From Paenibacillus glycanilyticus (GTDB taxonomy: Bacteria > Bacillota > Bacilli > Paenibacillales > Paenibacillaceae), in NCBI RefSeq assembly GCF_023715145.1, contig NZ_JAMBNP010000003.1, positions 534,639-598,638 on the forward strand: DNA of 64,000 nt, read 5' to 3'. Of this stretch, positions 24,874-34,064 are shown one piece after another. The number at the start of each line of letters is the position of its first letter. The stretch's first letter is position 1. Both the position numbers and the translations under genes were made by a program. The notes under the pieces were generated by a model. The model was not told the origin of the DNA. It was given only the letters and a program-made list of their open reading frames with translations, and made no database searches.

Positions 24874-25981
24874 ATGATAGAAACAAACGTGAAACAGGAT
24901 TTGCGTGAAGTGGCGAAGCGGCTCCAAGAACTCAGGGGGTCTCTTTGACTTAGATCTGAAGCTTGAGCATATCGCGAACTTTGAGGAGAAAATGACTGCA
25001 CCCGATTTCTGGGATGATAATACGAAGGCGCAGGGCATTATCTCGGAATTGAATGCGATCAAATCGGTCGTTGAGCAATACGAACGGCTGAATGCGGAAT
25101 GCGAAGATCTGCAGACATTGATTGAGCTGGCTGATGAAGAAAGCGATGATTCGCTGGAAGCTGAAGTCATCGGCGGAATTGCATCTTTGACCGAAAAGGT
25201 TAACGGCTTCGAGCTGCAGCTGCTGCTGAATCAGCCTTACGATAAGCTGAATGCCATTCTGGAGCTGCACCCGGGTGCAGGCGGTACCGAGTCGCAGGAC
25301 TGGGCACAAATGCTGTACCGGATGTATACGCGCTGGGCTGAGAAGCGGGGCTTCAAGGTTGAGGTGCTTGATTATCTGGATGGTGATGAAGCGGGCATCA
25401 AGAGCGTAACGATTGCGGTTAAAGGCTATAACGCCTACGGCTATCTGAAAGCGGAAAAAGGCGTTCACCGTCTGGTCCGCATTTCGCCGTTTGATTCGTC
25501 CGGCCGCAGACATACCTCCTTCGTATCCTGCGATGTAGTGCCGGAGATTACGGAAGATATTGAAGTCGAGATCCGTACCGAGGATCTGAAGGTCGATACG
25601 TACCGCGCGAGCGGCGCCGGCGGCCAGCACGTCAACAAGACGGAGTCGGCGATCCGGATTACGCATATTCCGACGGGAATTGTCGTAGCCTGCCAGCAGG
25701 AGCGTTCGCAGATTCAGAACCGCGAGCGCGCGATGAATATGCTTCGTTCGAAGCTCTATGAGCGGAAGATCGAAGAGCAGCAGAAGCATCTGGCCGAGAT
25801 TCGCGGCGAGCAGTCCGATATCGCTTGGGGCAGCCAGATCCGTTCGTACGTGTTCCATCCATACAGCATGGTGAAGGATCACCGGACTTCGGTGGAGACG
25901 GGGAACGTTGGCGCTGTGATGGACGGCGACCTGGATACCTTTATCGACGGCTATTTGCGCAATCAGATTCGCCACGACTAA
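24874..25981 (+). CDS. prfB: Peptide chain release factor 2, with programmed +1 frameshift
   Basis: The gene reads from ATG 24874 for 24 codons to an in-frame TGA at 24946, then continues in the +1 frame from 24947; joined product 368 aa. The recoding site AGGGGGTCTCTTTGAC has the internal Shine-Dalgarno-like AGGGGG, the slippery CTT and the TGA-C stop, as in E. coli and Bacillus prfB. RF2 reads TGA, so low RF2 favours the shift: autoregulation. Downstream, the peptide-release motif GAGGQHVNK (GGQ) and the class I release factor core are intact. An annotation that begins at 24905 would miss the true N-terminus. Confidence 0.97.
24935..24949 (+). promoter_or_regulatory. RF2 programmed frameshift signal
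   Basis: AGGGGG (about 24934-24939) precedes CTT-TGA-C at 24943-24949. Ribosomes pausing at the TGA slip one base forward. Confidence 0.95.
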
Positions 25982-26013
25982 GGTTCGGCAAGATTATATG
26001 CATAGCTTTGGGG

Positions 26014-26057
26014 AAGGGCTCCAACACTTATAAAGGTTGGAACTCTTCTTTTTTATG
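26014..26057 (+). terminator. Hairpin terminator of prfB
   Basis: AGGGCTCCAAC pairs with GTTGGAACTCT (one bulge) and TCTTTTTT follows. Confidence 0.8.
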
Positions 26058-26144
26058 CGTACGGGTTTACATATAATGGAAGGTTATGCATGGGCATGAA
26101 TAAAATATTACGGGCAGACATACAGAGAGGCGGCATGGTGATCC

Positions 26145-27044
26145 ATGGTCAGCAAGACTAACGGCAAGAAAAACACAAAACGCAGCAGGCGTCCGGCAGG
26201 CGGGAAAGCAACTCAAGCACAAGTCGTGTGGAGCTTTGTGCAGGTTATCATCGGTTCATTTGTTGTAGCACTCAGCTTTAACCTTTTTCTCGCTCCGAAT
26301 GCAATCGCTTCAGGCGGCGTGTCGGGCATATCGATCCTTGTTCATAAGACATTAGGCATTACGCCTGCCTATACGCAGTGGGCGCTTAATATTCCGCTGT
26401 TTCTGGCGGGGCTGTTCATGCTGGGCAAACGTTTTGCTCTAAAAACACTCTTGGGCACGATCGTGCTTCCTTTTTTTGTTCTGCTTACGGCGGGCTGGTC
26501 GCCTCCAACCGACAATATGCTGCTTGCGGCCATATACGGCGGCATTGGCGTTGGTATCGGACTTGGGATCGTGTTCCGCGGCCGCGGCTCTACAGGGGGT
26601 CTTGATCTGGCGGCGCAGATTTTGCACCGTTATACCGGCATTCCTCTTGGACTTGCGGTCGCCTGCTTTGACGGCTGCGTCATTGCGGCTTCGGGTATCT
26701 TTATTTCGCCGGAGGCAGCCTTGTATGCATTAATCGGGTTATTCGTGACAAGCAAGACGATTGATATTATTCAGAGCGGCATTCCGCTGTCCAAGGTTGC
26801 TTTTATTATCAGCGATCATGCCGAGCTTCTCGTTAATGCGATCCTGCATGATCTGGACCGGGGAGTCACTCGCCTCGATGCGCATGGCGGCTACACGAAC
26901 GAGAAGCGTCAGGTGCTGATGGTGGTCGTCGGACAGATGGAGGTGGCCAAGCTGAAGCAGCTGGTGAGATCCGTTGATCCCGGGGCTTTTGTCATTATCA
27001 GCAATACGGCGGAGGTTGTCGGACAGGGGTTCAAATCGGAATAA
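26145..27044 (+). CDS. YitT family membrane protein (DUF161 plus DUF2179)
   Basis: 299 aa. A basic N-terminus (KTNGKKNTKRSRRPAGGK) precedes five to six hydrophobic helices with the family pattern FNLFLAPNAIASGGVSGISILVHK and GIGLGIVFRGRGSTGGLDLAAQIL. The C-terminal ~90 residues form the soluble DUF2179 domain (TRLDAHGGYTNEKRQVLMVVVGQMEVAKLKQLVRSVDPGAFVIISNTAEVVGQGF). Members are abundant in Firmicutes; a transport role has been proposed but no substrate is established. The Shine-Dalgarno AGAGAGG is about 14 bases from the ATG, rather far. It is a single gene with no obvious link to the neighbouring arg cluster. Confidence 0.88.
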   Translation: MVSKTNGKKNTKRSRRPAGGKATQAQVVWSFVQVIIGSFVVALSFNLFLAPNAIASGGVSGISILVHKTLGITPAYTQWALNIPLFLAGLFMLGKRFALKTLLGTIVLPFFVLLTAGWSPPTDNMLLAAIYGGIGVGIGLGIVFRGRGSTGGLDLAAQILHRYTGIPLGLAVACFDGCVIAASGIFISPEAALYALIGLFVTSKTIDIIQSGIPLSKVAFIISDHAELLVNAILHDLDRGVTRLDAHGGYTNEKRQVLMVVVGQMEVAKLKQLVRSVDPGAFVIISNTAEVVGQGFKSE

Positions 27045-27073
27045 TTTGTACGTAAAAAGACATCATTTTTCCG

Positions 27074-27102
27074 TTGTATTAATATGAATACGACTGTATA
27101 AT
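27074..27102 (+). promoter_or_regulatory. Promoter of the argCJBD operon, possible arginine-repressor site
   Basis: TTGTAT (27074-27079), 17 bases and a perfect TATAAT (27097-27102). ATGAATACGACTGTATAAT inside it resembles half of an ArgR/AhrC box (consensus-like ATGAAT...ATTCAT), so repression by arginine is plausible, but the match is partial. Confidence 0.6.
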
Positions 27103-27219
27103 AATACGGAACAACGTAATATTTCCATGTGAACATGATTCATGTAAAATATAGGATTAGATGATGGGCATAGGTTGGACGAGTAGATGGCTTCAACTTA
27201 TCTAAGGGAGAGAACGTGT

Positions 27220-28269
27220 ATGAGCGAGAAACTTAAGGTAGCAATAATCGGCTCTACCGGCTACGGCGGTATTGAGCTTATTCGTTTGTTGGCCAGCCAC
27301 CCGCTGGTGGAGATTTCGTCGGTTATTTCCTCATCCAGCGCGGGAATGCCGATTGCGGAATGGTTCCCGCATTTGACGGATATTCAGACGGCTTTGCTTG
27401 ATGATGTGGATCCGCAGACGATTAAAGCGAAGGCCGACGTGGTCTTCACGGCAACTCCGGCCGGAGTAGCGGCAAAGCTCGCTCCGCAGCTGCTGGATGC
27501 GGGTCTGAAGGTCATCGACTTGTCCGGCGACTTCCGTCTGCAGGATACGGCTTTATACGAGAAGTGGTATAAAAAAACGCCGGCGGATGAGCAGTACCTG
27601 AAGCAGGCTCTATACGCTCTTCCCGAGATTAACGGTGACAAGGTACAGGACGCTTCGTTTATTTCGAACCCGGGCTGTTTCGTCACGTCCGCGCTGCTGG
27701 GACTTGTTCCTGCCGTGAAAGCGGGCTGGATTGATCCGTCGACGATTATTATTGACTCGAAATCGGGCGTATCCGGCGCTGGCCGCGGCGCCAGCCTCGG
27801 AACTCACTACTCCGAACTGAACGAGAACTTCAAAGCCTACAAGGTAAATCAGCATCAGCATGTTCCGGAGATCGAGATGGTGCTCTCGGAAGCAGCAGGC
27901 CAGGAGGTTGTGACAACGTTCACGCCGCATCTAGTGCCGATGACAAGAGGCATTCTGTCTACGATGTACGCCACGGTAAAAGGCGAGCATAACGCGGCTG
28001 ATTTTATTGAACTCTATAAGCAATTCTATGAAGGCCGCCAATTCGTCCGCATCCGCAAGGAAGGCGTTCTGCCGCAGACGAAGGAAGTATGGGGCTCCAA
28101 CTATTGCGATATTGCTTTTAATTATGATACAAGAACGGGCCGCATTACGATTATTTCGGTCATCGATAACCTGGTCAAAGGCGCGTCGGGGCAAGCGATT
28201 CAGAACTTAAACCTGATGATGGGCTGGAATGAGGGTCTTGGTCTGCAGTTCGTGCCGGTATATCCGTAA
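27220..28269 (+). CDS. argC: N-acetyl-gamma-glutamyl-phosphate reductase
   Basis: Third step of ornithine synthesis: NADPH-dependent reduction of N-acetylglutamyl-phosphate. 349 aa from ATG 27220, which has AAGGGAGAG in front; the ATG at 27187 lacks one. NAD(P)-binding loop IIGSTGYGGIELIRLL at the N-terminus and catalytic Cys in FISNPGCFVTSALLGL near residue 148. HQHVPEIE supplies the conserved His. First gene of argC-argJ-argB-argD. Confidence 0.97.
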   Translation: MSEKLKVAIIGSTGYGGIELIRLLASHPLVEISSVISSSSAGMPIAEWFPHLTDIQTALLDDVDPQTIKAKADVVFTATPAGVAAKLAPQLLDAGLKVIDLSGDFRLQDTALYEKWYKKTPADEQYLKQALYALPEINGDKVQDASFISNPGCFVTSALLGLVPAVKAGWIDPSTIIIDSKSGVSGAGRGASLGTHYSELNENFKAYKVNQHQHVPEIEMVLSEAAGQEVVTTFTPHLVPMTRGILSTMYATVKGEHNAADFIELYKQFYEGRQFVRIRKEGVLPQTKEVWGSNYCDIAFNYDTRTGRITIISVIDNLVKGASGQAIQNLNLMMGWNEGLGLQFVPVYP

Positions 28270-28351
28270 TATTGATATAGGAAATACTTATTCATTTTCA
28301 TATGGAGCAATCAGCCATTATACGTACAGGGTGAAGGAGATACGAGGAGAA

Positions 28352-29593
28352 ATGGGACAGGTGCAAGCTAGAGCGCTGTATTCGGTCGTCTCGGACGGAT
28401 CGATTACGACTCCTAAAGGATTTAGAGCCGGTGGTCTCCACTGCGGCTTGAAGAAGACAACCCGCCATGATCTTGGCGCAATCGTATGCGAGGTGCCGGC
28501 TGCTGCTGCCGGTGTTTACACAACTAACGTGTTCCAGGCGGCACCGATCAAGGTAACACGCGAAAGCATTGAATCGGACGGCTTGCTTCGTGCGGTAATC
28601 GTAAACAGCGGTAATGCCAATGCCGTAACGGGCAAGCAAGGCGAAGAGGATGCTTATGAGATGCGTTCGCGTTTTGCCGAGTCGATTGGCGTGTCCGCGG
28701 ATCAGGTTGCGGTCGCTTCGACTGGCGTCATCGGCGAGAATCTGAAGATGGATAAGGTGCGTGCGGGTATCGATGCGCTTCCAGCGAAGCTGGAGACGGA
28801 CCGCGATGCGGCGGACGGCTTCTGCCAGGCGATCCTGACAACCGACCTTGTGCAAAAGATGGCATGCGTTTCGGTTGAGATTGACGGCCAAACCGTACAT
28901 ATTGCCGGTGCAGCCAAAGGCTCCGGCATGATTCATCCGAACATGGCTACCATGCTTGGTTTTGTAACAACAGATGCGGCAATCGGCAGCGATGCGCTGC
29001 AGACGGTGCTTCGCGAGGCAACTAACTATACGTTTAATATGATTACGGTTGACGGTGACACAAGCACGAACGACATGCTCGTTGCCATGGCAAGCGGCCT
29101 TGCGGGCAACAGCGAGCTGACTCCGGGGCATGAAGGCTGGGCAGCCTTCTCGGCAGGACTTCGCCATGTATGCGAAGTGCTGGCGAAAGCGATCGCCCGT
29201 GACGGCGAAGGCGCAACAAAACTGGTTGAAGTGCAAGTTCACGGTGCAGTAAGCGACGAGGCGGCTAACGCAATCGCGAAGACCGTTATTGGTTCTTCCC
29301 TTGTGAAATCGGCGGTATTTGGCGCGGATGCGAACTGGGGCCGGATCATTGCGGCAGTAGGCCGCGCTGGCCAGCCGGTTAACCCGGATACCGTAGACGT
29401 TCGAATCGGCGATATCGTGACGCTGGAACAGTCCCGTCCCGTTGCTTTTGACGAAGACGCAGCGCTTGAGTACCTGAAGGGCGATACGGTTGTGATCCGC
29501 GTCGACCTGCATATGGACAATGGCACGGCAACCGCATGGGGCTGTGACCTCACTTACGATTATGTCCGCATTAACGCGGCCTATCGTACGTAA
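28352..29593 (+). CDS. argJ: Bifunctional glutamate N-acetyltransferase/ornithine acetyltransferase
   Basis: 413 aa from ATG 28352 with GAGGAGA upstream; the longer frame reaching back into argC has no ribosome-binding site. ArgJ recycles the acetyl group from N-acetylornithine to glutamate. The autoproteolysis site HPNMATMLGF supplies the Thr that becomes the N-terminal nucleophile of the beta chain. With argJ, the organism uses the cyclic route and needs no ArgE. Whether it also makes acetylglutamate de novo (bifunctional type) is usual in Bacilli but not proved here. Confidence 0.96.
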   Translation: MGQVQARALYSVVSDGSITTPKGFRAGGLHCGLKKTTRHDLGAIVCEVPAAAAGVYTTNVFQAAPIKVTRESIESDGLLRAVIVNSGNANAVTGKQGEEDAYEMRSRFAESIGVSADQVAVASTGVIGENLKMDKVRAGIDALPAKLETDRDAADGFCQAILTTDLVQKMACVSVEIDGQTVHIAGAAKGSGMIHPNMATMLGFVTTDAAIGSDALQTVLREATNYTFNMITVDGDTSTNDMLVAMASGLAGNSELTPGHEGWAAFSAGLRHVCEVLAKAIARDGEGATKLVEVQVHGAVSDEAANAIAKTVIGSSLVKSAVFGADANWGRIIAAVGRAGQPVNPDTVDVRIGDIVTLEQSRPVAFDEDAALEYLKGDTVVIRVDLHMDNGTATAWGCDLTYDYVRINAAYRT

Positions 29594-29620
29594 CGCTAGG
29601 GCAGAGGAGAACGTAATCAC

Positions 29621-30409
29621 ATGGCACAACGTTTTGTAATGAAATGCGGCGGCAGCACGCTGGCGGCGCTTCCCGATTCCTTCTTCGGCGAGCTGCGCGA
29701 GCTGCAGCAGTCCGGCGTTCATCCGGTTATTGTCCATGGCGGCGGGCCTGCGATCTCCGAGACCTTGACGAAGCTTGGAATTGAGACCGAATTCGTAAAC
29801 GGACTCCGCAAGACAAATGACGCCGTGCTCGATGTAGTCGAGATGGTGCTTGCGGGCCGTATTAATAAAGAAATTGTTCGCAAAATCCAGACAAACGGCG
29901 CGAAATCACTTGGCTTGTCCGGCGTGGACGGTCTGCTGATTCAGGCAAAGCCGGTCGCAAACAGCGCGGAAATCGGATTTGTTGGCGATGTTACCGACGT
30001 GAATGCGGAAGTAATCGAAGGCGTTATGGCGATGGGCTATATGCCGGTAATCGCGCCTATCGGGATTGATGCTGGCGGTCAGCGCTACAACATTAATGCG
30101 GATACGGCAGCCGGTGCCGTTGCTTCCCATCTTGGCGTGGAGCAAATGATCGTGGTAACGGATGTTCCAGGCATTATGCGCACGATGGACGGCGAGAAGC
30201 GGGTGCTTCCTTCCGTGACGGTAGCGGAGATTGAAGAGATGATTGCGAGCGGCGAGATTTACGGCGGCATGATCCCGAAGGTACGCGCAGCCGTACAGTG
30301 TATTCAAGGGCGCGTGCGCGAGGTTGTTATTGTGAGCGGCGAAGAGCCTGGCGTACTTAGCCGGGCGGTGCGTGAAGGCGGCGTAGGAACAAGGATCGTA
30401 CAGGAGTAG
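29621..30409 (+). CDS. argB: Acetylglutamate kinase
   Basis: 262 aa amino-acid kinase fold. Second step of the route, phosphorylating N-acetylglutamate. Glycine-rich MKCGGSTLAALPDSFF, substrate loop VHGGGPAISETLTKLGIETEFVNGLRKT and the ATP-binding VVTDVPGIM are seen. The N-terminal helix of arginine-inhibited hexameric kinases is missing, so it is probably the dimeric, arginine-insensitive type. AGAGGAG lies in front of the ATG. Confidence 0.96.
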   Translation: MAQRFVMKCGGSTLAALPDSFFGELRELQQSGVHPVIVHGGGPAISETLTKLGIETEFVNGLRKTNDAVLDVVEMVLAGRINKEIVRKIQTNGAKSLGLSGVDGLLIQAKPVANSAEIGFVGDVTDVNAEVIEGVMAMGYMPVIAPIGIDAGGQRYNINADTAAGAVASHLGVEQMIVVTDVPGIMRTMDGEKRVLPSVTVAEIEEMIASGEIYGGMIPKVRAAVQCIQGRVREVVIVSGEEPGVLSRAVREGGVGTRIVQE

Positions 30410-30428
30410 AGAAAGGCGGTTATAGTCG

Positions 30429-31628
30429 ATGAGCGAGACGAAAGTAACGGCAGCACCTGAGCAGTCCTTGCTGCCAACGTATGCGAGATATCCGATTGCG
30501 CTAGTGAAGGGCGAAGGAAGCTGGCTGTGGGATGATAAAGGCAAGAAATACCTTGATTTCATGAGCGGAATTGCCGTCACGAACCTTGGTCATGCGCCAA
30601 AGCAAGTGAAAGAAGCTCTGATCAAGCAGCTTGATGAGCTGTGGCATGTCTCGAACCTGTTCCGGATTCCGAATCAGGAGGAAGCGGCGCAGCTCATTAC
30701 GTCGAACAGCAGCGGCGATGCGGTCTTCTTCTGCAACTCCGGTGCGGAGGCAAACGAGGCGGCCATCAAGATGGCGCGCCGTTATCAGCAGAAAGTGCTG
30801 AACAACGGACGTTACGAAATTATTACGTTTGAATCCTCTTTCCACGGCCGTACGCTGGCAACCTTGACAGCAACCGGACAGGAGAAGGTGAAGGAAGGCT
30901 TTGCGCCTTTGCCGGAAGGGTTCAAATATATCCCTTACAACGATATTGAAGCTTTGAAGGCGGCTGTCTCCGATAAAACAGCGGCTGTGATGCTTGAGAT
31001 GATTCAGGCGGAAGGCGGTATTTTCCCGGCGGATCAGGCGTTTGTACAGGATCTGGTGAAGTTGTGCGAAGAGAACGGCATTCTTGTCATCGTTGATGAG
31101 ATCCAGACGGGCATGGGCCGTACGGGCAAACTGTTCGCTTATGAGCATTACGGAATTGAGCCGGATATTTTCACGCTGGCAAAAGGTCTCGGAAGCGGGT
31201 TCCCGGTTGGAGCGGCGGTTGCGAAGGATAAGCTTCGCGAAGCGTTTGGGCCAGGCAGCCACGGCTCTACCTTCGGCGGTACGCCAATTGCAACGGCAGC
31301 GGTGAAGGCGACAATCGAGACGATTGTTGGCGAACGTTTGCCGGAGCGCGCGGCGGAGATTGGCGAATACCTGATGGATGAGTTGAAGAAGCAGCTGGCA
31401 GGCAATCCGTTCGTGAAGGAAGTGCGCGGTCAAGGTCTGATCGTTGGCATTGAATGCGTGGAGCCGGTTGCCCAAGTACTGGCGGCAGCACAGGAGCAAG
31501 GTCTGCTCGTTATTTCCGCAGGACCTAATGTTGTGCGCCTTCTGCCTAACCTTCTGGTGACGAAGGAAGAGGTCGACCAGGCTGTAGCGATTTTGAAGCA
31601 ATTGTTATCTAATGCGGTTAATGCTTAA
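30429..31628 (+). CDS. argD: Acetylornithine aminotransferase
   Basis: 399 aa, fold-type I PLP enzyme, fourth step of the pathway. FFCNSGAEANEAAIKMARRY, the cofactor Asp in VIVDEIQTGMGRTG and the Schiff-base Lys in FTLAKGLGSGFPVGA are conserved. Ribosome-binding site AAAGGCGG. The gene begins 20 bases after argB, so it is the last member of the operon before a gap of 110 bases to argF. Confidence 0.96.
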   Translation: MSETKVTAAPEQSLLPTYARYPIALVKGEGSWLWDDKGKKYLDFMSGIAVTNLGHAPKQVKEALIKQLDELWHVSNLFRIPNQEEAAQLITSNSSGDAVFFCNSGAEANEAAIKMARRYQQKVLNNGRYEIITFESSFHGRTLATLTATGQEKVKEGFAPLPEGFKYIPYNDIEALKAAVSDKTAAVMLEMIQAEGGIFPADQAFVQDLVKLCEENGILVIVDEIQTGMGRTGKLFAYEHYGIEPDIFTLAKGLGSGFPVGAAVAKDKLREAFGPGSHGSTFGGTPIATAAVKATIETIVGERLPERAAEIGEYLMDELKKQLAGNPFVKEVRGQGLIVGIECVEPVAQVLAAAQEQGLLVISAGPNVVRLLPNLLVTKEEVDQAVAILKQLLSNAVNA

Positions 31629-31675
31629 CGGCTTGAAATAAGAACTTGGATTCATTAGGTTTATGCTTTCGAAGT

Positions 31676-31722
31676 ATGAATCATCACGATAGCCGACAAC
31701 GGCTATTCTGGTGATCATTCAT
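31676..31722 (+). promoter_or_regulatory. Long inverted repeat in front of argF
   Basis: ATGAAT...ATTCAT arms enclose ATCAC/GTGAT and ATAGCCG/CGGCTAT around ACAA. It ends 4 bases before the argF ribosome-binding site AGGAGG. The ATGAAT/ATTCAT ends resemble arginine-repressor half-sites and the whole can also fold as an RNA hairpin. Its role (operator, attenuator or mRNA stabiliser) is not decided by sequence. Confidence 0.6.
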
Positions 31723-31738
31723 TTTAGGAGGTTTTACA

Positions 31739-32695
31739 ATGGTAGATACAGTTAAGGAAGATTTGGCGGCCAGCTTAAAAGGCCGGGACTTTCTCATGCT
31801 GGTTGATTACACGCCGGAGGAGATCCGGTATCTGATCGACCTTGCAATCGATTTGAAGAAAAAGCAAAAAGCCGGTGAAGTGTACCAGCCGCTGAAGGGC
31901 AAGACGCTTGGCATGATTTTCGAAAAATCGTCCACCCGTACGCGTGTATCCTTTGAAGTGGGGATCTATCAGCTCGGCGGCCAAGGGCTGTTCCTGAGCG
32001 GCAACGATCTGCAGATCGGCCGCGGCGAGCCGATTCTGGATACGGCGCAAGTCCTGTCGCGTTACCTCGACGGAATCATGATCCGTACCTTTGCGCACCG
32101 TACCGTTGTAGAGCTGGCGCGCGGAGCGACGGTTCCGGTAATTAACGGCCTTACAGATCTGTCCCATCCATGCCAGGCGCTAGCCGATTACCAAACGATC
32201 CTTGAGCATAAAGGACGTCTGGAAGGGCTGAAGCTGGCTTACATCGGCGACGGAAACAACGTGGTTCACTCGCTCATGATGGGCGCAGCGAAGCTGGGCG
32301 TAGATATTTCCATCGCGACACCGGAAGGCTATGAGCCGGATCCGGATCTCGTGAAGCAATCGATCGAACACGCGAAGGAAACGGGCGCTCGCATTGAGCT
32401 CTGCCGTGATCCTAAGGAAGCGGTCGCTAATGCTGACGTAATCTACTCCGACGTATGGGCGAGCATGGGGCAGGAAGCGGAGCAGAAGGAACGCGAGCTT
32501 GCATTTGCGAACTATCAAGTAAACGAAGAGCTGGCGAAGTATGCGAAGAAGGATTACCTGTTCATGCACTGCCTGCCTGCTCACCGCGGCGAGGAAGTAA
32601 GCGAAGGGGTTATCGACGGCGCGAACTCGATTATTTTTGACCAGGCGGAGAACCGTCTTCACGCTCAAAAAGCGATTATGGCAGCAATCATGTAG
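31739..32695 (+). CDS. argF: Ornithine carbamoyltransferase
   Basis: 318 aa. Makes citrulline from ornithine and carbamoyl phosphate. Carbamoyl-phosphate loop SSTRTR, HPCQALADYQTI, ornithine-binding DVWASMGQE and the catalytic FMHCLPAHRGEEV are all present. AGGAGG is 7 bases before the ATG. A 47-base inverted repeat precedes it. No carA/carB genes for carbamoyl phosphate are in the window. Confidence 0.97.
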   Translation: MVDTVKEDLAASLKGRDFLMLVDYTPEEIRYLIDLAIDLKKKQKAGEVYQPLKGKTLGMIFEKSSTRTRVSFEVGIYQLGGQGLFLSGNDLQIGRGEPILDTAQVLSRYLDGIMIRTFAHRTVVELARGATVPVINGLTDLSHPCQALADYQTILEHKGRLEGLKLAYIGDGNNVVHSLMMGAAKLGVDISIATPEGYEPDPDLVKQSIEHAKETGARIELCRDPKEAVANADVIYSDVWASMGQEAEQKERELAFANYQVNEELAKYAKKDYLFMHCLPAHRGEEVSEGVIDGANSIIFDQAENRLHAQKAIMAAIM

Positions 32696-32747
32696 CATGA
32701 GATCTTGGTCTCATTCTCAATAAATCAAAGGGGTGCTAGGAGAAATT

Positions 32748-33983
32748 ATGGCGAAGGAAAAAATTGTACTGGCCTATTCCGGCGGTCTGGATACGTCCAT
32801 CATCTTGAAATGGTTGAAAGAAACTTACGACGCGGAGATCATTGCTTTTACGGCGGATATCGGTCAAAAAGAAGAGCTTGACGGCCTCGAGGCGAAAGCT
32901 CTGGCAACCGGTGCATCCAAGGTCTACATCGACGATCTGCGCGCTGAGTTCGCAAGCGACTTTATCTTCCCGATGTTCCAAGCGGCAGCGCTGTATGAAG
33001 GCCAATACCTGCTTGGCACGTCGATCGCTCGTCCTCTGATTGCAAAACGCATGGTTGAGATCGCCCGCGCAGAAGGCGCTACTATGATCGCTCACGGCGC
33101 AACGGGCAAAGGCAACGACCAGGTTCGTTTCGAGCTAGGCGTAGCGGCTCTTGCTCCTGACATTAAAGTCATCGCTCCTTGGCGTGAAGAGCGCTTCCGG
33201 GAAGAGTTCCCGGGCCGCGCGGAAATGATCGCTTTTGCCGAGAAGCATGGCATTCCGGTAACGGCATCGGCTTCCAAGCCTTACTCGACGGACCGCAACC
33301 TGCTGCATATCAGCTTTGAGTCCGGCATGCTCGAGGATCCTTGGTTTGATCCAAGCGCAGAGTCGAATGAAGAAATGTACGTGCTGAGCGTATCCCCGGA
33401 GAGAGCGCCGGATCAAGCGGAATACGTAGAGCTTACTTTTGAAGCAGGCGACTGCATCGCTGTAAACGGCGAACAGCTGAGCCCGCTGCAAGTGATGGAT
33501 AAATTGAACGAGCTGGGCGGCAAGCATGGCGTAGGCCGCGTGGACATGGTGGAAAACCGCTTCGTTGGCATGAAGAGCCGCGGCGTGTACGAGACGCCGG
33601 GCGGTACAATCCTGTTCACGGCGCACCGCAAAATGGAATCCCTGACCATGGACCGCGAAGTCATGAACCTTCGCGACTCCCTGATTTCGAAATATGCACA
33701 ACTCGTATACAACGGCTTCTGGTTCGCGCCTGAGCGTATCGCGCTTCAAGCACTTGTATCCGAATCGCAAAAGAACGTAACGGGCGTTGTCCGCCTGAAG
33801 CTGTATAAAGGCAATGTGATCGGTGCCGGCGTGAAGAGCCCGGTGAGCTTGTACAACCCGGATATCGCTACAATGGAAGCGGATCCTTCCCAAGCGTACG
33901 ACCAAGGCGATGCAACTGGCTTCATCCGTCTGAACGCACTTCGTCTGAAAGTATCTTCCGGCGTAGAACAAAGCAAGAAATAA
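32748..33983 (+). CDS. argG: Argininosuccinate synthase
   Basis: 411 aa from ATG 32748 behind TAGGAG; a GTG at 32733 would overlap that site. N-type ATP pyrophosphatase motif [19 protein letters not shown]-dependent joining of citrulline and aspartate. Further conserved parts: [13 protein letters not shown] and [14 protein letters not shown]. It lies 52 bases after argF and is probably in the same transcript. Confidence 0.97.
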   Translation: MAKEKIVLAYSGGLDTSIILKWLKETYDAEIIAFTADIGQKEELDGLEAKALATGASKVYIDDLRAEFASDFIFPMFQAAALYEGQYLLGTSIARPLIAKRMVEIARAEGATMIAHGATGKGNDQVRFELGVAALAPDIKVIAPWREERFREEFPGRAEMIAFAEKHGIPVTASASKPYSTDRNLLHISFESGMLEDPWFDPSAESNEEMYVLSVSPERAPDQAEYVELTFEAGDCIAVNGEQLSPLQVMDKLNELGGKHGVGRVDMVENRFVGMKSRGVYETPGGTILFTAHRKMESLTMDREVMNLRDSLISKYAQLVYNGFWFAPERIALQALVSESQKNVTGVVRLKLYKGNVIGAGVKSPVSLYNPDIATMEADPSQAYDQGDATGFIRLNALRLKVSSGVEQSKK

Positions 33984-34001
33984 TATAACCGAATAATCAT
34001 T

Positions 34002-34039
34002 CAGGCCGTTAAATGTCATTAACATCTAGCGGCCTTTAT
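34002..34039 (+). terminator. Hairpin between argG and argH
   Basis: AGGCCGTTAAATGT and ACATCTAGCGGCCT pair with two mismatches around CATTA and are followed by TTTAT. The short T run suggests a partial terminator or an mRNA-stabilising hairpin that lowers argH expression relative to argG. Confidence 0.55.
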
Positions 34040-34064
34040 GACAATTCGGGAGGGAGTGTATCAA

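Noticed and set aside
27045..27219. T-box or other riboswitch leader in front of argC
   Set aside because: No T-box sequence, specifier stem or terminator is seen; a plain promoter accounts for the region.
28298..29737. 479-codon frame antisense to argJ
   Set aside because: Shadow frame with no ribosome-binding site and Cys/His-rich random composition.
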